Assembly (NCBI RefSeq): GCF_019175385.1
Contig: NC_083344.1
Span: 2,518,965 to 2,582,964, forward strand
From: Lycium barbarum
Taxonomy: Eukaryota; Streptophyta; Magnoliopsida; Solanales; Solanaceae
DNA length: 64,000 bases
Direction of reading: 5' to 3'
Shown here one piece after another: positions 10,291 to 23,067 of the stretch (the stretch's first letter is position 1; each line of letters opens with the position of its first letter). The position numbers were made by a program, and so were the translations under genes. The notes under the pieces are model-generated. The model made no database searches. It had not been told where the DNA came from and saw nothing but the letters and a program-made list of their open reading frames with translations.

Positions 10291-11755
10291 TTTGATATAA
10301 GCACATAACTTTCCCTTTCTACCGCCAATGTGGTACAAAGCTCCTTTTCAAAGGAACTTTGCTTTAAACTTTATTTTCCTTCCATTGTCTTCTTTCCCTC
10401 TATTTCTCATCCACACCAACTTAGCTAGCTTCAATCATTAACTAGCTTTAACAATATATGCCATCATCACCAATTCTTGTCTTTGAAAAAATTGCAACAA
10501 TAATCTATACTTCTAGCCTTTTCCATATAACTTTTGAGTTTATCAAATCGTTGCGTGCGTGTCAGATCTTTCAAAATTAGTATATTTCTTAAAGATTCGA
10601 TATGAGTGTGATAATATTTTTGAAGAGAGATACAGCTTGCAATAATATATACTTATTTGTTGTTAATCTAATATGGTCATTTAGAAGATAAAGTTAATAA
10701 CACATTATATTGGGCCAAAATACGTGGATTATATAAAAATTCTTTACATTTAGCAGTTTATATAATTAATTTTAATCCTATTCTTTACGTGTCATTTTAT
10801 GTGTCTTAATTTGATTAGATATGAAATTTAAATATGTAACAAAAACTTTTAAATATTACAGTTTAAACGAACTAAATGTGTGCATACCTTTTGAATCTTG
10901 TAATTCTAAATATGTCATATCATTCTATAAGGAAATATTAGAATAAAGACTTACTAAATATAAAAAAGAAACATTTCTTTTGGAACATACCAAAAATTAA
11001 AGAGTAAATACGTATAAACTGAAACGGCAGCATGCTAACGTCCCAATGCCTTACCAGATAATACATCAACAATCAATGATCACTAAACAACGTAGCTATG
11101 TTTCTTAAAGAAGATGGTTTAACAATTTTGTGAATTAATTAGTTAATTAGTTCTTGAGGTGTCCATTTTTCTGTGGAAAAAAGAAAAACATTTGAGGATT
11201 AAACCCCTTTGAAGCTTCAATATCACTGGAGGAAAGGGAAAAAAAAGCCTCATAATAATTCTCTTATTATAACTAAAGATTGATAAGTATTTCTTCATTC
11301 TTAATTAAAGATTGACAAATATCACTAGAGTGATAAATATTTCTTCATTCTTAATTAAAGGTTTTGATTTTGAGCTCCGAGAATGAGATTATCTTAAATA
11401 AAGAACGGTTTACTCCCAAAATTAAACTTTCTCACACAAATTCGAATTAGTTGAAATTCAAAACGAATGTCGACATTGAGCGGAAAAAAGAAAGAATTCT
11501 CTTGTCATCAAACTTATACTACATCAATGGGACATGCCAGAGAATCCTAGACTAAAGAACAAATTAGTTGATAATCACAAAGCTTCTTCAAGAAAAAAGT
11601 ATATAGGCAAGTATCTTCATTTATACAATATCATATTTTTAGGAAAGTTGCTCAAGAGAAAAGCAGCTTTTTCCTTTTACATTTTTGTCAAAAAGTATAC
11701 AGTATAACCTCTTTTCCCTCCTTTTTCTGAAATCAAGCTGTCCCCCATAGCCCCT
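10291..11755. other. Intergenic, nothing certain
   Basis: AT-rich DNA. About 10780-10960 resembles one half of a Stowaway-type MITE (TTACGTGTCATTTTATGTGT...). At 11270-11370 a short phrase (TATTTCTTCATTCTTAATTAAAG) is repeated in tandem. No gene supported. Confidence 0.35.
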
Positions 11756-11960
11756 TTTTGTTTTTAATTTTTTTAATTTTGTGTTTCTCACCCAGTATTT
11801 GGTAATCGCATTGGATCCCAACTATAATTAGATTCGAGCCACGTAGGGCCCTATTCGGGGGGAAGCACTCCCTACCAAGAGTTTTTCTATACCGAGAGCT
11901 CAAACCCGAGACCTCTAGTTAAAGGAGGAGCAGCCCGATCTGCTGCACCACATCCTATCG
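11756..11960 (-). mobile_element. tRNA-derived SINE
   Basis: On the - strand it starts GATGTGGTGCAGCAGATCGG and has a box B-like GGTTTGAGCTC. A body with GGGAGTGCTTCCCCCC and GGGCCCTACGTGGCTCGAAT follows, a layout I recognise from Solanaceae SINEs. TAGCCCCT flanks both sides (11748-11755 and 11969-11976), with further partial match outward, so this is a likely target duplication. Confidence 0.65.
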
Positions 11961-11976
11961 TATCCCTCTAGCCCCT

Positions 11977-13246
11977 AAATACTAGAAATATTGCACAAGT
12001 AATTATTTGTTTAACATTCTTTAATTCTAATTGGTGGTTGAAGACTATTTAACTAAGAGCAAGATAAAATTCTCTTTTTTTGTTCACTTGAACAAGTCAA
12101 ATTCAAATCCATACATATCTTTTTCTTTTCTTAATACTTCAAGTTTTACATAAAATTGCAGGACGGTAAATATAATCAAGAAGTAACTTTAAATGCATAC
12201 AATCAAATCTCTTTATAATAACGTCGCTTGTCCGAATATTTCTTGATTGTTATAGTGAAATGTTATTATAGAGAACATACAATCTAACATAATATAAAAA
12301 TCGATTTCAAATAAAATTTGATCGTTTTGGTGAAAATGTTATTATAGAAAGTTCTGATTGTATTGGTGAGGCCAAATGGGGAGACAGACAGCAGTTAATT
12401 CTGTTAATTGCTACGGGATAGTTTTTTAAATGATAACACGAAGTAGCAATAAAGTGATGATTAGACATGTTGAAATCAACCTCTAAATCGAATCTTTTGA
12501 AAACGAATGATAATCACCTTTAATAATAAATATATAGTACTATATACTATAATAAAATATTTAATATTATAGTGTAATTATATTATGTAAGCCTATTTGG
12601 TAGCAGTCATTTCAACTACTTAAGAAAAAGAATGAAGATAAGGAAATGACAATCTGATGGAACCAGAGAAGCCCTTTTGTTGAAACATGTCAAGATACTA
12701 GTAGATCAAAAAGGATGTTTGAATTGCAAACATGATTTTTTTTTTATATATGATAAAAGACTATTAAATAAATAAAATTAAAATCAGGGTACTTTCAAAG
12801 ATCAGCAGCCTAGCCCAATTACTTCCCTTCCTGTCGCTTCCATCAATTCTAGTTTGTAAAAGCTTTGTAACTAGAGTTTTGCAACAAAGCAGTACCTCTC
12901 AAAAATTAATAAGTTACTAGGTTTTAATTCCACCAAAACTTATAGTAGTAGTTCATGTCGTTAACGATAAGTGTTCGCCATTGATCCACTCAGGTTTGGG
13001 CCCAATTAAGGCACGAAACACTTCGCTGAAAGTACGGCCGTAAGCCCAAAACTCAAAAGAATTGATAAAAGTATGTACAAGCGGTGAAGCATGTGATTTA
13101 ATTTTCCCGTCTCCTACTTTGTGTTCATTGATCCACTTTGATCCTATTTATAGGAAAATAAAAATAGTAAACACGTGAAAAAAGAAAGTTTTTTTGGGAG
13201 AGAGGTCGTGGGGAGGGACAGAGCTGTGATACTATGTACATAATCC
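11977..13246. other. Intergenic, nothing certain
   Basis: AT-rich DNA. Around 12190-12370 there are imperfect inverted words (TGTTATAGTGAAATGTTATTATAG, AATGTTATTATAGAAAG) suggesting a MITE relic without fixable ends. No gene supported. Confidence 0.35.
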
Positions 13247-13668
13247 AATAACTTTTTGTTTAGACCCTATATTTGTATTAGAAAATTCTGTAAATATATA
13301 TAAGTATCCAGTGACCAAAACAAGCTATTGGGGTTTTTGAGAACGAAGTTGTGTAAAGGTCCCTTCAAATATCACATTAATGTCCCCATACTATCAGGGG
13401 CCGTGGCTTCGTGGGCATGGAATATTACGTACAAGTTCGGATAAATTTATAATTAGCTTTTATTTAGATCTTGAATTTGTATTATGAAATTCATGATATA
13501 TGTATAGGTATTTAATTGCGAATCCAGTAACTAAATGAGCTATAGTTCTAACACAAGTTCAAAACTCATAAACTTCAAATTTTAACTCCAACTTTGATCC
13601 GTGGTCTGAGAATGAAGTTGTGTAAATTAAGGTCCCTTCATATATAGTCCATGAATGATGAGTGTCCC
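13247..13668. repeat. Diverged tandem duplication
   Basis: About 13247-13395 and 13447-13668 share, in order, a GACCCTATATTTGTATTA/GATCTTGAATTTGTATTA block, a CCAGTGACCAAAA/CCAGTAACTAAAT block and GAGAAYGAAGTTGTGTAAA with GGTCCCTTCA. It is non-coding and old. Confidence 0.4.
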
Positions 13669-13815
13669 CGTAAAATTGTCCATAACTTATGGAAGTGAAC
13701 AAAGTGAAAATAGACACATAGGGAAATATTATGGCCCATAAATTATTGGTTGTTCTGTTTACAATAAGATATTATAAGAATATGAAGTCGACACTCAATA
13801 TTCACCAAGGAAAAG

Positions 13816-13817
<2 letters not shown>

Positions 13818-13869
<52 letters not shown>

Positions 13870-13870
13870 G
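13818..13870. repeat. (TTA)n microsatellite
   Basis: About 17 uninterrupted TTA/ATT units. A tyrosine-run open frame across it is an artefact of the repeat. Confidence 0.9.
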
Positions 13871-14472
13871 GCTTCCCCATTCCTCCCAAAATGCACAATC
13901 ATTGGTTTTTTCAGGATAATCATCATTGTCGTAATCACATGTGAGGAGAATAATCTATACGTCATTAACTCTTAATTAATTGTGACACGTTGCATGATTA
14001 CATTCTTATCGACTAGTTAACTAATAACATTGACAAAACTTGATTCGGCATGGACTTTATTCGTTTATATACACTGACTGATCGTGCAAAGAAACAATAT
14101 CAAGTTATTTAATACTCCATTAGTTGTATTTTAAATGCCGTTGCTTTGATAGATACAAAATTTATTAAAAAGAAAGACAGACTTTCAAAAGACATTAAAA
14201 TTAAAGTATCAGAGAAACTTATATGATTTTAAATATACCAAGACATTTCTGTGTGTATAAAGTATGTTATTAATTAAAGTAGCAAAGTAACAAGAAAAAA
14301 GTTTACGTAATAATTCAATTATAACAATTTCTTCATTATTAATTACTAACAATCTCTTCGTTCTTAATCACTGCATAAAGAGTTTCTACGTTATATTCCC
14401 TGCATAACTTGTACGTGAACTGACAACTTGTACACAAGAATTTTTCAAGTTGAGAAGCTTAATTATTCCTAT
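13871..14472. other. Intergenic, nothing recognised
   Basis: AT-rich DNA with a weak Stowaway-like half (about 14110-14230). No gene supported. Confidence 0.35.
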
Positions 14473-14477
14473 ACAGT

Positions 14478-15126
14478 TGTATAGGGCAAAATCCGTAGAC
14501 ACCAAGTGGATGTATCAAAATATGACACGTGACGATGATGACATGTCAGATTCGAGTCAGCAAGCGAGGGGCTCCGGGAAAGCATACGACGCCCCAAAGA
14601 AGTAATTGGATAACCGCTACCGGAGACAGAAACTATAAAGGGTCTGGAGAAGCATGCCAACTCACCGGTCAAATGTCATTGAATGCACAACCGTTACAAG
14701 AAATCCTAATTGTTCTTCGAGCCTTAAATGTGCATCAATTCCCTTTGTTACAATTCATTGTCATAGCATTAATATTGGTAGTAAAGAGGGCACGATTCAT
14801 GGAACTTGTACCCCATAACTCAAGTATAAATAGAGCTTCTAATTTCATTGTATGGGGCATCTGAAATCTAATAGAAAACAAATATTCTTAAAGCAATTTC
14901 TTTATTCTTGGCCTTGATTATTCTTGAGAAGGCTTGGACATATAGGTAGCCCGGACACTCTAGCTCATCATTTCGTCAAGGCTCAGGCTATTACTTTAAA
15001 TTCCTTTAGCTTTTTTTTATAATTATCTTGCTTAATTTTACATATTATCTCATTATTTTGGTCGTATTGATCCACTTGTCCTTGACCACGTATACAAATT
15101 CAACTGTACTGATTTTCGGACAAAGA
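14478..15126 (+). mobile_element. Candidate solo LTR
   Basis: The 649-bp block is flanked by ACAGT on both sides (14473-14477 and 15127-15131), a 5-bp target duplication. It starts TGTATAGGGCAAAATCC. It has promoter-like sequence with a G-box word (ACACGTGACG) near 14525 and a TATA box (GTATAAATAG) at about 14825, followed by a U5-like stretch with CTCATTATTTTGG. The 3' end lacks the canonical CA, so the last bases are either mutated or mis-set. No internal retroelement genes adjoin it. Confidence 0.5.
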
Positions 15127-15174
15127 ACAGTATTTCTAATCAGTCATTGTGAGTAGGTTGTCTTGGGGAAGATA

Positions 15175-15361
15175 CAGGGGCGGAGCCACATTGGCTCCAG
15201 GGGGTTCATCGAACCCCCTCGGCGAAAAATTACAGTGTATTTTCAAAGTTAAAATTATTTTGTTATGTATATATAGTAGATGTTGAACCCCCTGACTTCT
15301 TCGTGTATTTACCTTTCAGAATTTTTGAACCCCCTGGATGAAAATCCTGGCTCCGCCACTG
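15175..15361. mobile_element. hAT-type MITE with perfect 8-bp target duplication
   Basis: The terminal inverted repeats are CAGGGGCGGAGCCA and TGGCTCCGCCACTG. GGAAGATA flanks both ends perfectly (15167-15174 and 15362-15369). The internal hallmark GAACCCCCT occurs three times. Non-autonomous, 187 bp. Confidence 0.9.
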
Positions 15362-15369
15362 GGAAGATA

Positions 15370-16075
15370 TATAGTTTGTAGTAAATATGATAATTAAGCA
15401 AAGTGTGCTAGAGTAATTAAATAATTTAATAAGTTATGTTTAACAACATGCATGTGGCATATATAAAAAATGATTAGTAGGTTGTATGTAACAATTAATT
15501 GCCATGGCTCGCCATGCAACGTATAAGGAAAAAACAAACACATAAAGACAAAATTATGCCCATATAAGACGAAAGAAGCAAAGTAGTATAATCTGTGAAT
15601 TAGGTTACAACTCAAAATATTTACTATAATAATTAGACCAGCTGTAGAACTAATTAAATGTCAAAAAAATCAAACACGGGCTTTGGTTCTTCAGTTTGAT
15701 CTTTCTGACAAACGTACATAATTAATTTTTGCTCTCAAAACTCTCTCTCGAAGTGTGTGAACAATCGACAAGAGAACAATTAATGCAATATATAGACCAA
15801 TGTTAGAAGCAATAGTTAGGGGATAAGCGCAAAAAAAACAATATTAATTTCCTAACCCTAGAGAATAAACGAAGCATAATTAGTTGTACACGATCCTACT
15901 TCCTTATTAAACTGGACTCCTTGTTTAATCAAAATCTTCCAGAATTCTCCTTTCTTTAGGGCTTAGGCTGATATTAGTTCACTTAATTACTATTTAGTGA
16001 AACAATTAATTACCTGCGAAAGTGACTCCTAAGTCATTGGGATTATGCAATAGTTCTATCAAAGAGTCCACACAT
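15370..16075. other. Intergenic, nothing recognised
   Basis: AT-rich DNA without a supported gene or element border. Confidence 0.4.
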
Positions 16076-16083
16076 GTATTCAT

Positions 16084-17060
16084 CATTGTTTTAAAAGGCA
16101 GTGTCAGGACTCGCCCCGGGGCTCGCCTCGAGGCACGGCAGTGGCAAAACGCCCTGGGGCTAACGTGCGGGGCTTAGTTCCTATGAGGCTTACGCCCTAA
16201 GCGCCCAACCGTACGCCTTAAACACGCCTAACGCCCAACGCCCAGGGCTCGCCTAACAGTTCTTACACAAATTATATTTTAAATTCCTTAATTAAAATCA
16301 TTCACCTCATAATTGTTTACCAAAATAATGATACTTAATAGTTTTTCATCTATAGAAATAGAAGATTGAGTGTAACTCATATAACAAGTCGTAGTATTGG
16401 ATATTTACTATTTGAGAACTTCGTGAGGGTGAATATCACTTATTTTTTTTTAAAAAAACACATAGCGGAATTGTACATTTTCACTTGTCATTGGTCATAA
16501 GTCCTATGTATCAGAATTATCATATAATTTTATTTTTTGTTCATGAAGAAGTTATGTTTTAATTGTAATATTGATAAATTTTATTGATTATTTGCTTATA
16601 GGGAGATAAAATGAATAGTATGACAGTAATAGTGTTTTAAGAAACTGTGTTTTTTTTTGTGTTTGAAAGTTAAAATGTTAGAATTGTTTTGCATTTCATA
16701 ATAGCTTTTATTTCATTGTATTGTTTATACTTGTAAAATTATGTTATATATAATTATAAGTTATAAGCGGTGTATAATGGGCTTTGATAATTTTTTTGTG
16801 AGGATCAAGCGCACGCGCGCGCTCACACACACACACACACACATATACATACATATATATATATATTTCATTTATTTACAGTTTTCTTTTATTTTTTTAT
16901 GTAATTTTACCTATTTAAAAATATTTATTGTAATTATATTATTTTAAGAAATACTAAAAATTAAATACTCATGGGGCTTACACCCCGTGCCTCGAGGCTT
17001 ACGCCTCGTCGAGGCGTATGTAAAACGCCCCGCCTTACGTCCCCGCCTTTTAAAACACTG
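16084..17060. mobile_element. 977-bp hAT-type non-autonomous element
   Basis: The ends are CATTGTTTTAAAAGGC and GCCTTTTAAAACACTG (inverted repeats with one mismatch). The element is bordered by the perfect 8-bp duplication GTATTCAT (16076-16083 and 17061-17068). Subterminal regions of about 170 bp on the left and 80 bp on the right are very GC-rich and full of GCCTCGAGGC- and CGCCTTA-type words, in contrast to the AT-rich centre. No transposase frame is present. A (CA)n(TA)n microsatellite lies inside at about 16818-16866. Confidence 0.85.
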
Positions 17061-17068
17061 GTATTCAT

Positions 17069-17850
17069 TGCATTATTTGTTAATCATCAAAATCGGTGAA
17101 TATTTAAATTTTACTCCTAAACATAGACGAAATAAATGCAAGAACGAGTATTTTTTGAGTTGTGTCACGTACAACAGTACCAAGCCAATTTTTTTTTTTT
17201 TTTTTGGCTATAGCTCCATCTTATGACTTTTCAAATGAATAATTGCGGCCATGATCAATTTGAAGATGTATCATTGAAAAATATAGATAGATTTAGGTGA
17301 TATGTTCCATCATAATTGTATGAAGTATTAAATTATTTGAATGGATCGATTTGCGATAATTTGACGAGTAGCCAATAATTTTCCTCCTTTTTGAGACCTC
17401 TCAAATTTAATTTTTGTCATGTTAAATTTTTCCATGTCTATTTTATTTATATATAACAAGGTGTTGCAAAATGCCACGTCAGATGAGTAAAGTATTTTAT
17501 AAACGTGGCTTTGCTTGAGATGGGCTCACTTAGATGATGGCGAAAAATAAGGTAAAAGTCCAAAACAGGCCATCAAATACGTGGCTTTTGGGAAACAGAC
17601 ACAAGGGCAATCTTGACTTCTTGGTACTCAAAGATCTTAAAAACTAAACTTGTATCCCACGCAAACTCTCTTATTCGAGTGGTATAAGTTAAGGTCCCAT
17701 CTATATATCAACTCTACTCTTGTGTATACATACAAAAATCCTTCTTATTATTGTCTTATTGATACGATTAGGCTGTGACAAAATATAATACTTATTGTCA
17801 TTATTTTCATAATTATTGCTCTTTGTCTAGCTAACAAAATTTTCAATCAC
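17069..17850. other. Intergenic, nothing recognised
   Basis: AT-rich DNA with a poly(T) run at 17189-17206. No gene supported. Confidence 0.4.
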
Positions 17851-18114
17851 CGCTACTAAAAAATCACTTTTTTCCCACCCAAAAAAATTTCAGTGGTTAT
17901 TTCTCACTGAAATAGGTGAAAAAAACATAAATACTAGAATTTTCACATAAAAAAATTATGAAATTTTTCAGCAAATTATGAAGTTTTTTAGCATTTCAAT
18001 AGAAAGGTGTTTCCCATCATGCATTTTCTCAGCGAGATTGTCGGCGGGAAAATCATTATAGCACAAATTTCCCACTGAATGTCAGTGGGAAAAACTTTTT
18101 TTTTTCTAGTAGTG
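17851..18114. mobile_element. CACTA-type MITE
   Basis: The left end CGCTACTAAAAAATCAC and right end TTTTTCTAGTAGTG are imperfect inverted repeats of a CACTACTAGAAAAA terminus. Inside, TTTCAGTGGTTATT and CCACTGAATGTCAGTGGG form inverted repeats. The flanking trinucleotides (CAC and TAC) match at two of three bases. Confidence 0.6.
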
Positions 18115-21048
18115 TACTTTCTCCCTCTGGTTAATGTGGCAGAGTTTGATTCGACATGGAATTTTAAAAAAATAAAGATTTATAAACTTGGCATGATATT
18201 TTTGTGGGTACAATTAAAACATGTCGCTAAAAGTATAGTCAAATGTGTCTATAATGATCATCCTCTATGATAATATTTCACTATAACAATCAAACTTTAT
18301 CGGGCATGATTTTTCATGTTTATTGTTCTCTACAATAAAATTTTGTTAGAGCATTGGGTTGATTAATAACTCACAAATGAAAGATTTGCAAAAAAGAAAG
18401 CATCCGCTCTTCTTTCTATCTTGCATTTATAGTATTTTTCTCCTTTTGATTCGCTTTCTCAATTAATAAATATATGAAATCTTGAGTTGCTTATTAATTG
18501 GTAGAATACATCTTAAATATTTTTAGAAATACCATTTAAGAAAAAAGTCTCCTGGCAAAATAGAATTAGAGGAACTTCTCTTCTTGGACAAAATGATTAA
18601 TGAATACTCAAAAAACTCATCTAGAAAAGTTTGGGATAGAAATCTAGGAAATTTTCAAACGAAAAATTTAATGTTTAACATATTAGAAGAAAAAAATGAA
18701 AAAAAAAGGTTTAAAATATTGGTTACCCATAAATTCATGCACGTATCTTTTTTCAGTATTCTTAGTTCGATTTCTTAACTTCTAAAATAAATTTTTGCGA
18801 ATTCATAGTTTGAATTCATGAAAAAAAACGTTTACGAAAAAGAAAATGTTAAAGAAAAGGGATGATAGAGTTTGCAAACACATGAATTCATGCAATTATC
18901 TTTTTTGTTTATGTATTCATAGTTTGATTTCTTAACTTCTGACATAAATTTTATACATTCACCATTATGTAAAAATACTATAAATTATAAATTTGTATAG
19001 CTACGAATATTTTTAAATCCTAATCGAAATTGTTAATCTCAAAATATTATTAGTATTACTCATGAGGACGAAGGAAGTATCTAGTTTTTCCAATTCTAAA
19101 TAATGATGTTTGATATTATTTTTCAGTACATTATTGGTAGAAACGTAAAAGGTGTACATTATCACAAACGAAAGCTATGAGAGAGGCCTAGGACTTTTTT
19201 TTGGGGTAAATCTCATATTCACAATTTATTGTCTCAATTAATTCAGATTCACGCTATATATAACTCATACATGGGCAACTTCTTTACGAAAAATTTCTCC
19301 ATTTTCAAAGCTCGAACCCAAGACCATTAATTAAGGATGGATATGTTCCATCATATTCCACCAGATCACTTATTAGTAAACTAATCCAGAGTTCCAGACT
19401 ATATATAAGAAATTACAACACTTTGGCTCACCATTTCCTTATAAAATTAGATTCTTTTTGAGGTGGAGTTGGAGTTCTAGTTATGAATTTTGTAGAATTC
19501 AATATCTTTGACCAAACTTTTATGTTTGTGTTAAGATATACACTTATATGTATATAAACGATTTATCCGGATTCCGAAATCTTAATAAACTGTCTTTCTA
19601 AATTTAGAATCCATCAATTCAAAATTCTGGATCTGCCTCTTGATGATTCATATCTTTAGATCAAGAACATACACATAAAACTGTACTAATATTTTTTGGG
19701 TTGCTTACATTTTGTAAACTTGTAATCTAATATACTTCTTTTTTAGTGATCAAACAAAATAATCATTAAAAACACCTATTGATTAAGACCAAACATTTTA
19801 ATTAAGCACTCAAATATATACCTACAAAAGAAACTAGATTTATTCAGGAATTTGTCGTCAATCTGTTGCTAAATTGCTTGTAGCTAACAGATTTTTTTTT
19901 CATAATTTGTCGTCACTAATCTGTCGTTAAATAAGCCTAATGATAAATTTTGCTAAATAACTACAAAATTTGTTTGTCGCTAATTTCTTAAATTTTATAT
20001 ATATTTGGACCAATCATGTGACAATCTTTAAGAAGTGAGATATTTATTTTGTATGCTTAATAAATGATTGAAGCAAAGGAAATTTTTTCCAAAAAGGATA
20101 GAGGTAAGAACTGGTGACAGCTTGTAATCTTGTATTATGTTGTTAAATCTTCACTTGAATTGCTTTTTCCCCCTTTGGGCAATATTATCTTAAACTTACA
20201 CGCCTAGCTCTGCCCACCCTAAAACAAACAAATTGGTAAAGGAATTTTGTACACAGATTTTTCCATTGTCCACACAATAATAAAAAGCATTTTAAGATAT
20301 CTACTCTACAGTTTTGTACACATGTAGCTATTGCCCTTTTAATTATTATATTATATTACTGATTAACGATTATCATACAAGTTTACCTGTAACTGCGTTA
20401 TATGTGATATAATTGTGTAAATAAGTTTTGCATCCTTAGTATCGAATATCGAACTTATAATCTCTAATAAAAAGATTTATTTTGAAATTTCTCTTCTAAA
20501 TAAAAAAATTCGGACTTGATAGAGTAGTACTCGTTTAATCAGAGGCAATCGAAGATTTGAAATTTATGAGTTTATACAACAATCTTAAGTTAAAAAAATT
20601 GGGTTCACAATCTAATATATAAATATTTAGTAGATTTCTTAATATATATATATAATTTGACCAGAAAGTTACTAGTTCATGTGACGCATTAACTAGAGGC
20701 CTCGGTTCGAGCCATGAGAACGGATCGACATCAGCAAAGAGTGATCGATTAATTACTTCCAAAGTGGAATTTCTAGTAGCATTAATCAATAATTTGATAA
20801 AAATGATAATTAATCTGCTATCACCAGTTAAATTACTTCTATAATGTAAAAAATATTTACACCGTCAGCGTATAGCCTAAGTCCTATTATGTATTCTGTT
20901 AACCATGGCAACAAAGAAGATTTCTTGTGACTTTGGTTTATCATGAAAGTTCCCAAGAATATACAATAACGAACTTTTCACGAACATAAGCTGCTAAAAT
21001 TATGTAACTAATTCCAAGTGGCAAAGTTTTCTTTTCAACCTCTCCCTG
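18115..21048. other. Intergenic up to the NAC promoter
   Basis: AT-rich DNA. Scraps recognised: a decayed antisense SINE at about 19200-19370 (GCTCGAACCCAAGACC), a CACTA-like relic at 19845-19990 (TTTGTCGTCA, CTGTCGTTAAAT), and another SINE-like scrap at 20690-20730 (CCTCGGTTCGAGCC). About 18690-18960 holds a repeated phrase (CATGAATTCATGCA, TTTCTTAACTTCT). No gene supported. Confidence 0.35.
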
Positions 21049-21055
21049 TATATAA
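21049..21055 (+). promoter_or_regulatory. TATA box of the NAC gene
   Basis: TATATAA lies 174-180 bp before the ATG at 21229. A pyrimidine-rich leader (TCTCTCAATATATTAATAC, CTTCTCTCTTTCC) follows. Position and context fit a plant core promoter with a 5' UTR of roughly 140 bp. Confidence 0.6.
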
Positions 21056-21228
21056 GTACACGCCTTTGCTTCTCTCAATATATTAATACACTAATTTATC
21101 TATTGAAAGTTTCTTTTGGACTACCAAATCCTCAAGAACAAAAAAATATTCCTTCTCTCTTTCCAAATCCAAAAAGAAACTAAAAAGATCTACTTTTTTT
21201 CTTAATTGCCTAAATTATTCCAATAAAA

Positions 21229-23013
21229 ATGGGTTTAAGAGATATTGGATCAACTTTGCCACCAGGATTTAGATTCTATCCTAGTGATGAAGAATTAATT
21301 TGCCATTATCTTTACAAGAAAATTGCTAATCAAGAAGTCATTAAAGGCACTTTAGTGGAAATTGATCTTCATACTTGTGAACCATGGCAACTTCCTGGTA
21401 AATTTCTCTCCTTAATTCTACTTCTTCTTCTTCTTCATGTTTTTTTTTTTCTATTCATTTTACGCGTATTCAGAATTTACTGATTTGATTAATAATTCAG
21501 AAGGCATATTCTATTTCATGTTCTTTTTTTTCTTAAACTTTTTACGCGTATTCAAAATTTACTGGTCCGACTAATAATTAAGATTTTATGAGTTGTTCTT
21601 CTTTGTGTTCTTTTTTTTTTTCTTTAGTCATTTATGTATTCAAGATTCACTGATTCGACTAATTACATGATGATGAGATTTTCTTTGTCATGTTAATTCT
21701 TCATCTTCCTATTCATGTTCTTGCACAAATGTTTTTTTCTTAATTTTTTTTTTTTTACAAATGAGGTATTCTGCTTAATAATTTGTATTTTCTTCCTCTT
21801 CATGTTCTTTAGTTTAGTCATATGCTTATTCAAAATTTACTGATCCGATTAATTATCTTGATGATGAGAGGTTCTTCTTCATGTTAAATCTTCTTCTTCT
21901 TTTTCATTTTTATACAAATAGGAGATTCTCGTTGATTTTATATATTATTGATCTTCTTCATTGTTTTCTTTTCCTTATCTCAAAATCACCTAATTAGTCC
22001 AATTACATGAGCGGTTCTTCTTCATGTTTAGTCTTCATCTTCTTGTAATTTCTTCTTTTTCTCTTTATTACTACGTGATTTTGTCATGGAGTTTCTTGAG
22101 CTTTTTCTCACGATGGTTCTGTAAAATTATGATGGAAATTTTATTCAAGATTTTCTTGTTCTCCAGTGAATTAAAATTCAAAGTTTTTCCATTTTAAAAA
22201 AGAAAAATTTATTTTTCATTAACTAAAATACACTAGACAAATTATCTAATAGTTGGAGTTTTTATCACAACTGTTGAAAGATTCTTTTCCCGAAGAACTC
22301 TTACAGTATTTTTCGAAAATTTTGGACACCATTAGAGATGTTCTGAAAAAAACAAAAGCAAAGAGATTTTTTTTTTCAGTTTATGCAAAAATTTTAAAAA
22401 CACATCCGAGGTGTTCGTTTAAGTGTTTTGTAAAAATTATTTTTTCCTATTAGAGTAGTTTTGTTTTTTTTAAGGAAAACAAATAAGAAGAAATTTCTTG
22501 TATTTATTTGGATAATGAATTCTCAATTAAAATAAGACTATGAATTATGATTCTGGATCTATTTCTCTTTTACTTTTAAAAATTGTTCAAATTTTATCGG
22601 GTACTGCCGACACGTAAAATGAAAACAGAAACATTATCTTCGAAAGTAAAATTAATTTGAAGGAAAATTCCCAACTTAAGTGGACAAACTAACTTCAAAG
22701 AAAAGGATACTTTTATGAAATATTCTGTTTAAGCTGCTTAATTAATTTTATGTCTGTTGTTAAAGTGTCTCCGGGTGTGATCATTTTCAGAACTACTATT
22801 CTTTCAACACGTGAAAGTACTTAATATACAATTAAGCTATATTAAGCACTCCATATATATTTATACATCATGTCACTTAATTATGCAAAAAATTGTAAGT
22901 AAGACAACATTTGTTTTTAATAAGATAAAGACGTTTGAATCTGAATATACTTCTCAATATTAAAATGCGTATTAAGGTGACAATTCTCATAAATATGTGT
23001 GTATGAGTGATTG

Positions 23014-23067
<54 letters not shown>

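Noticed and set aside
13731..13919. Tyrosine-run open frame
   Set aside because: Produced by the (TTA)n microsatellite.
16987..17226. 79-aa open frame after the hAT element interior
   Set aside because: It spans the right terminal repeat of the hAT element and the host flank, so it cannot be an old gene.
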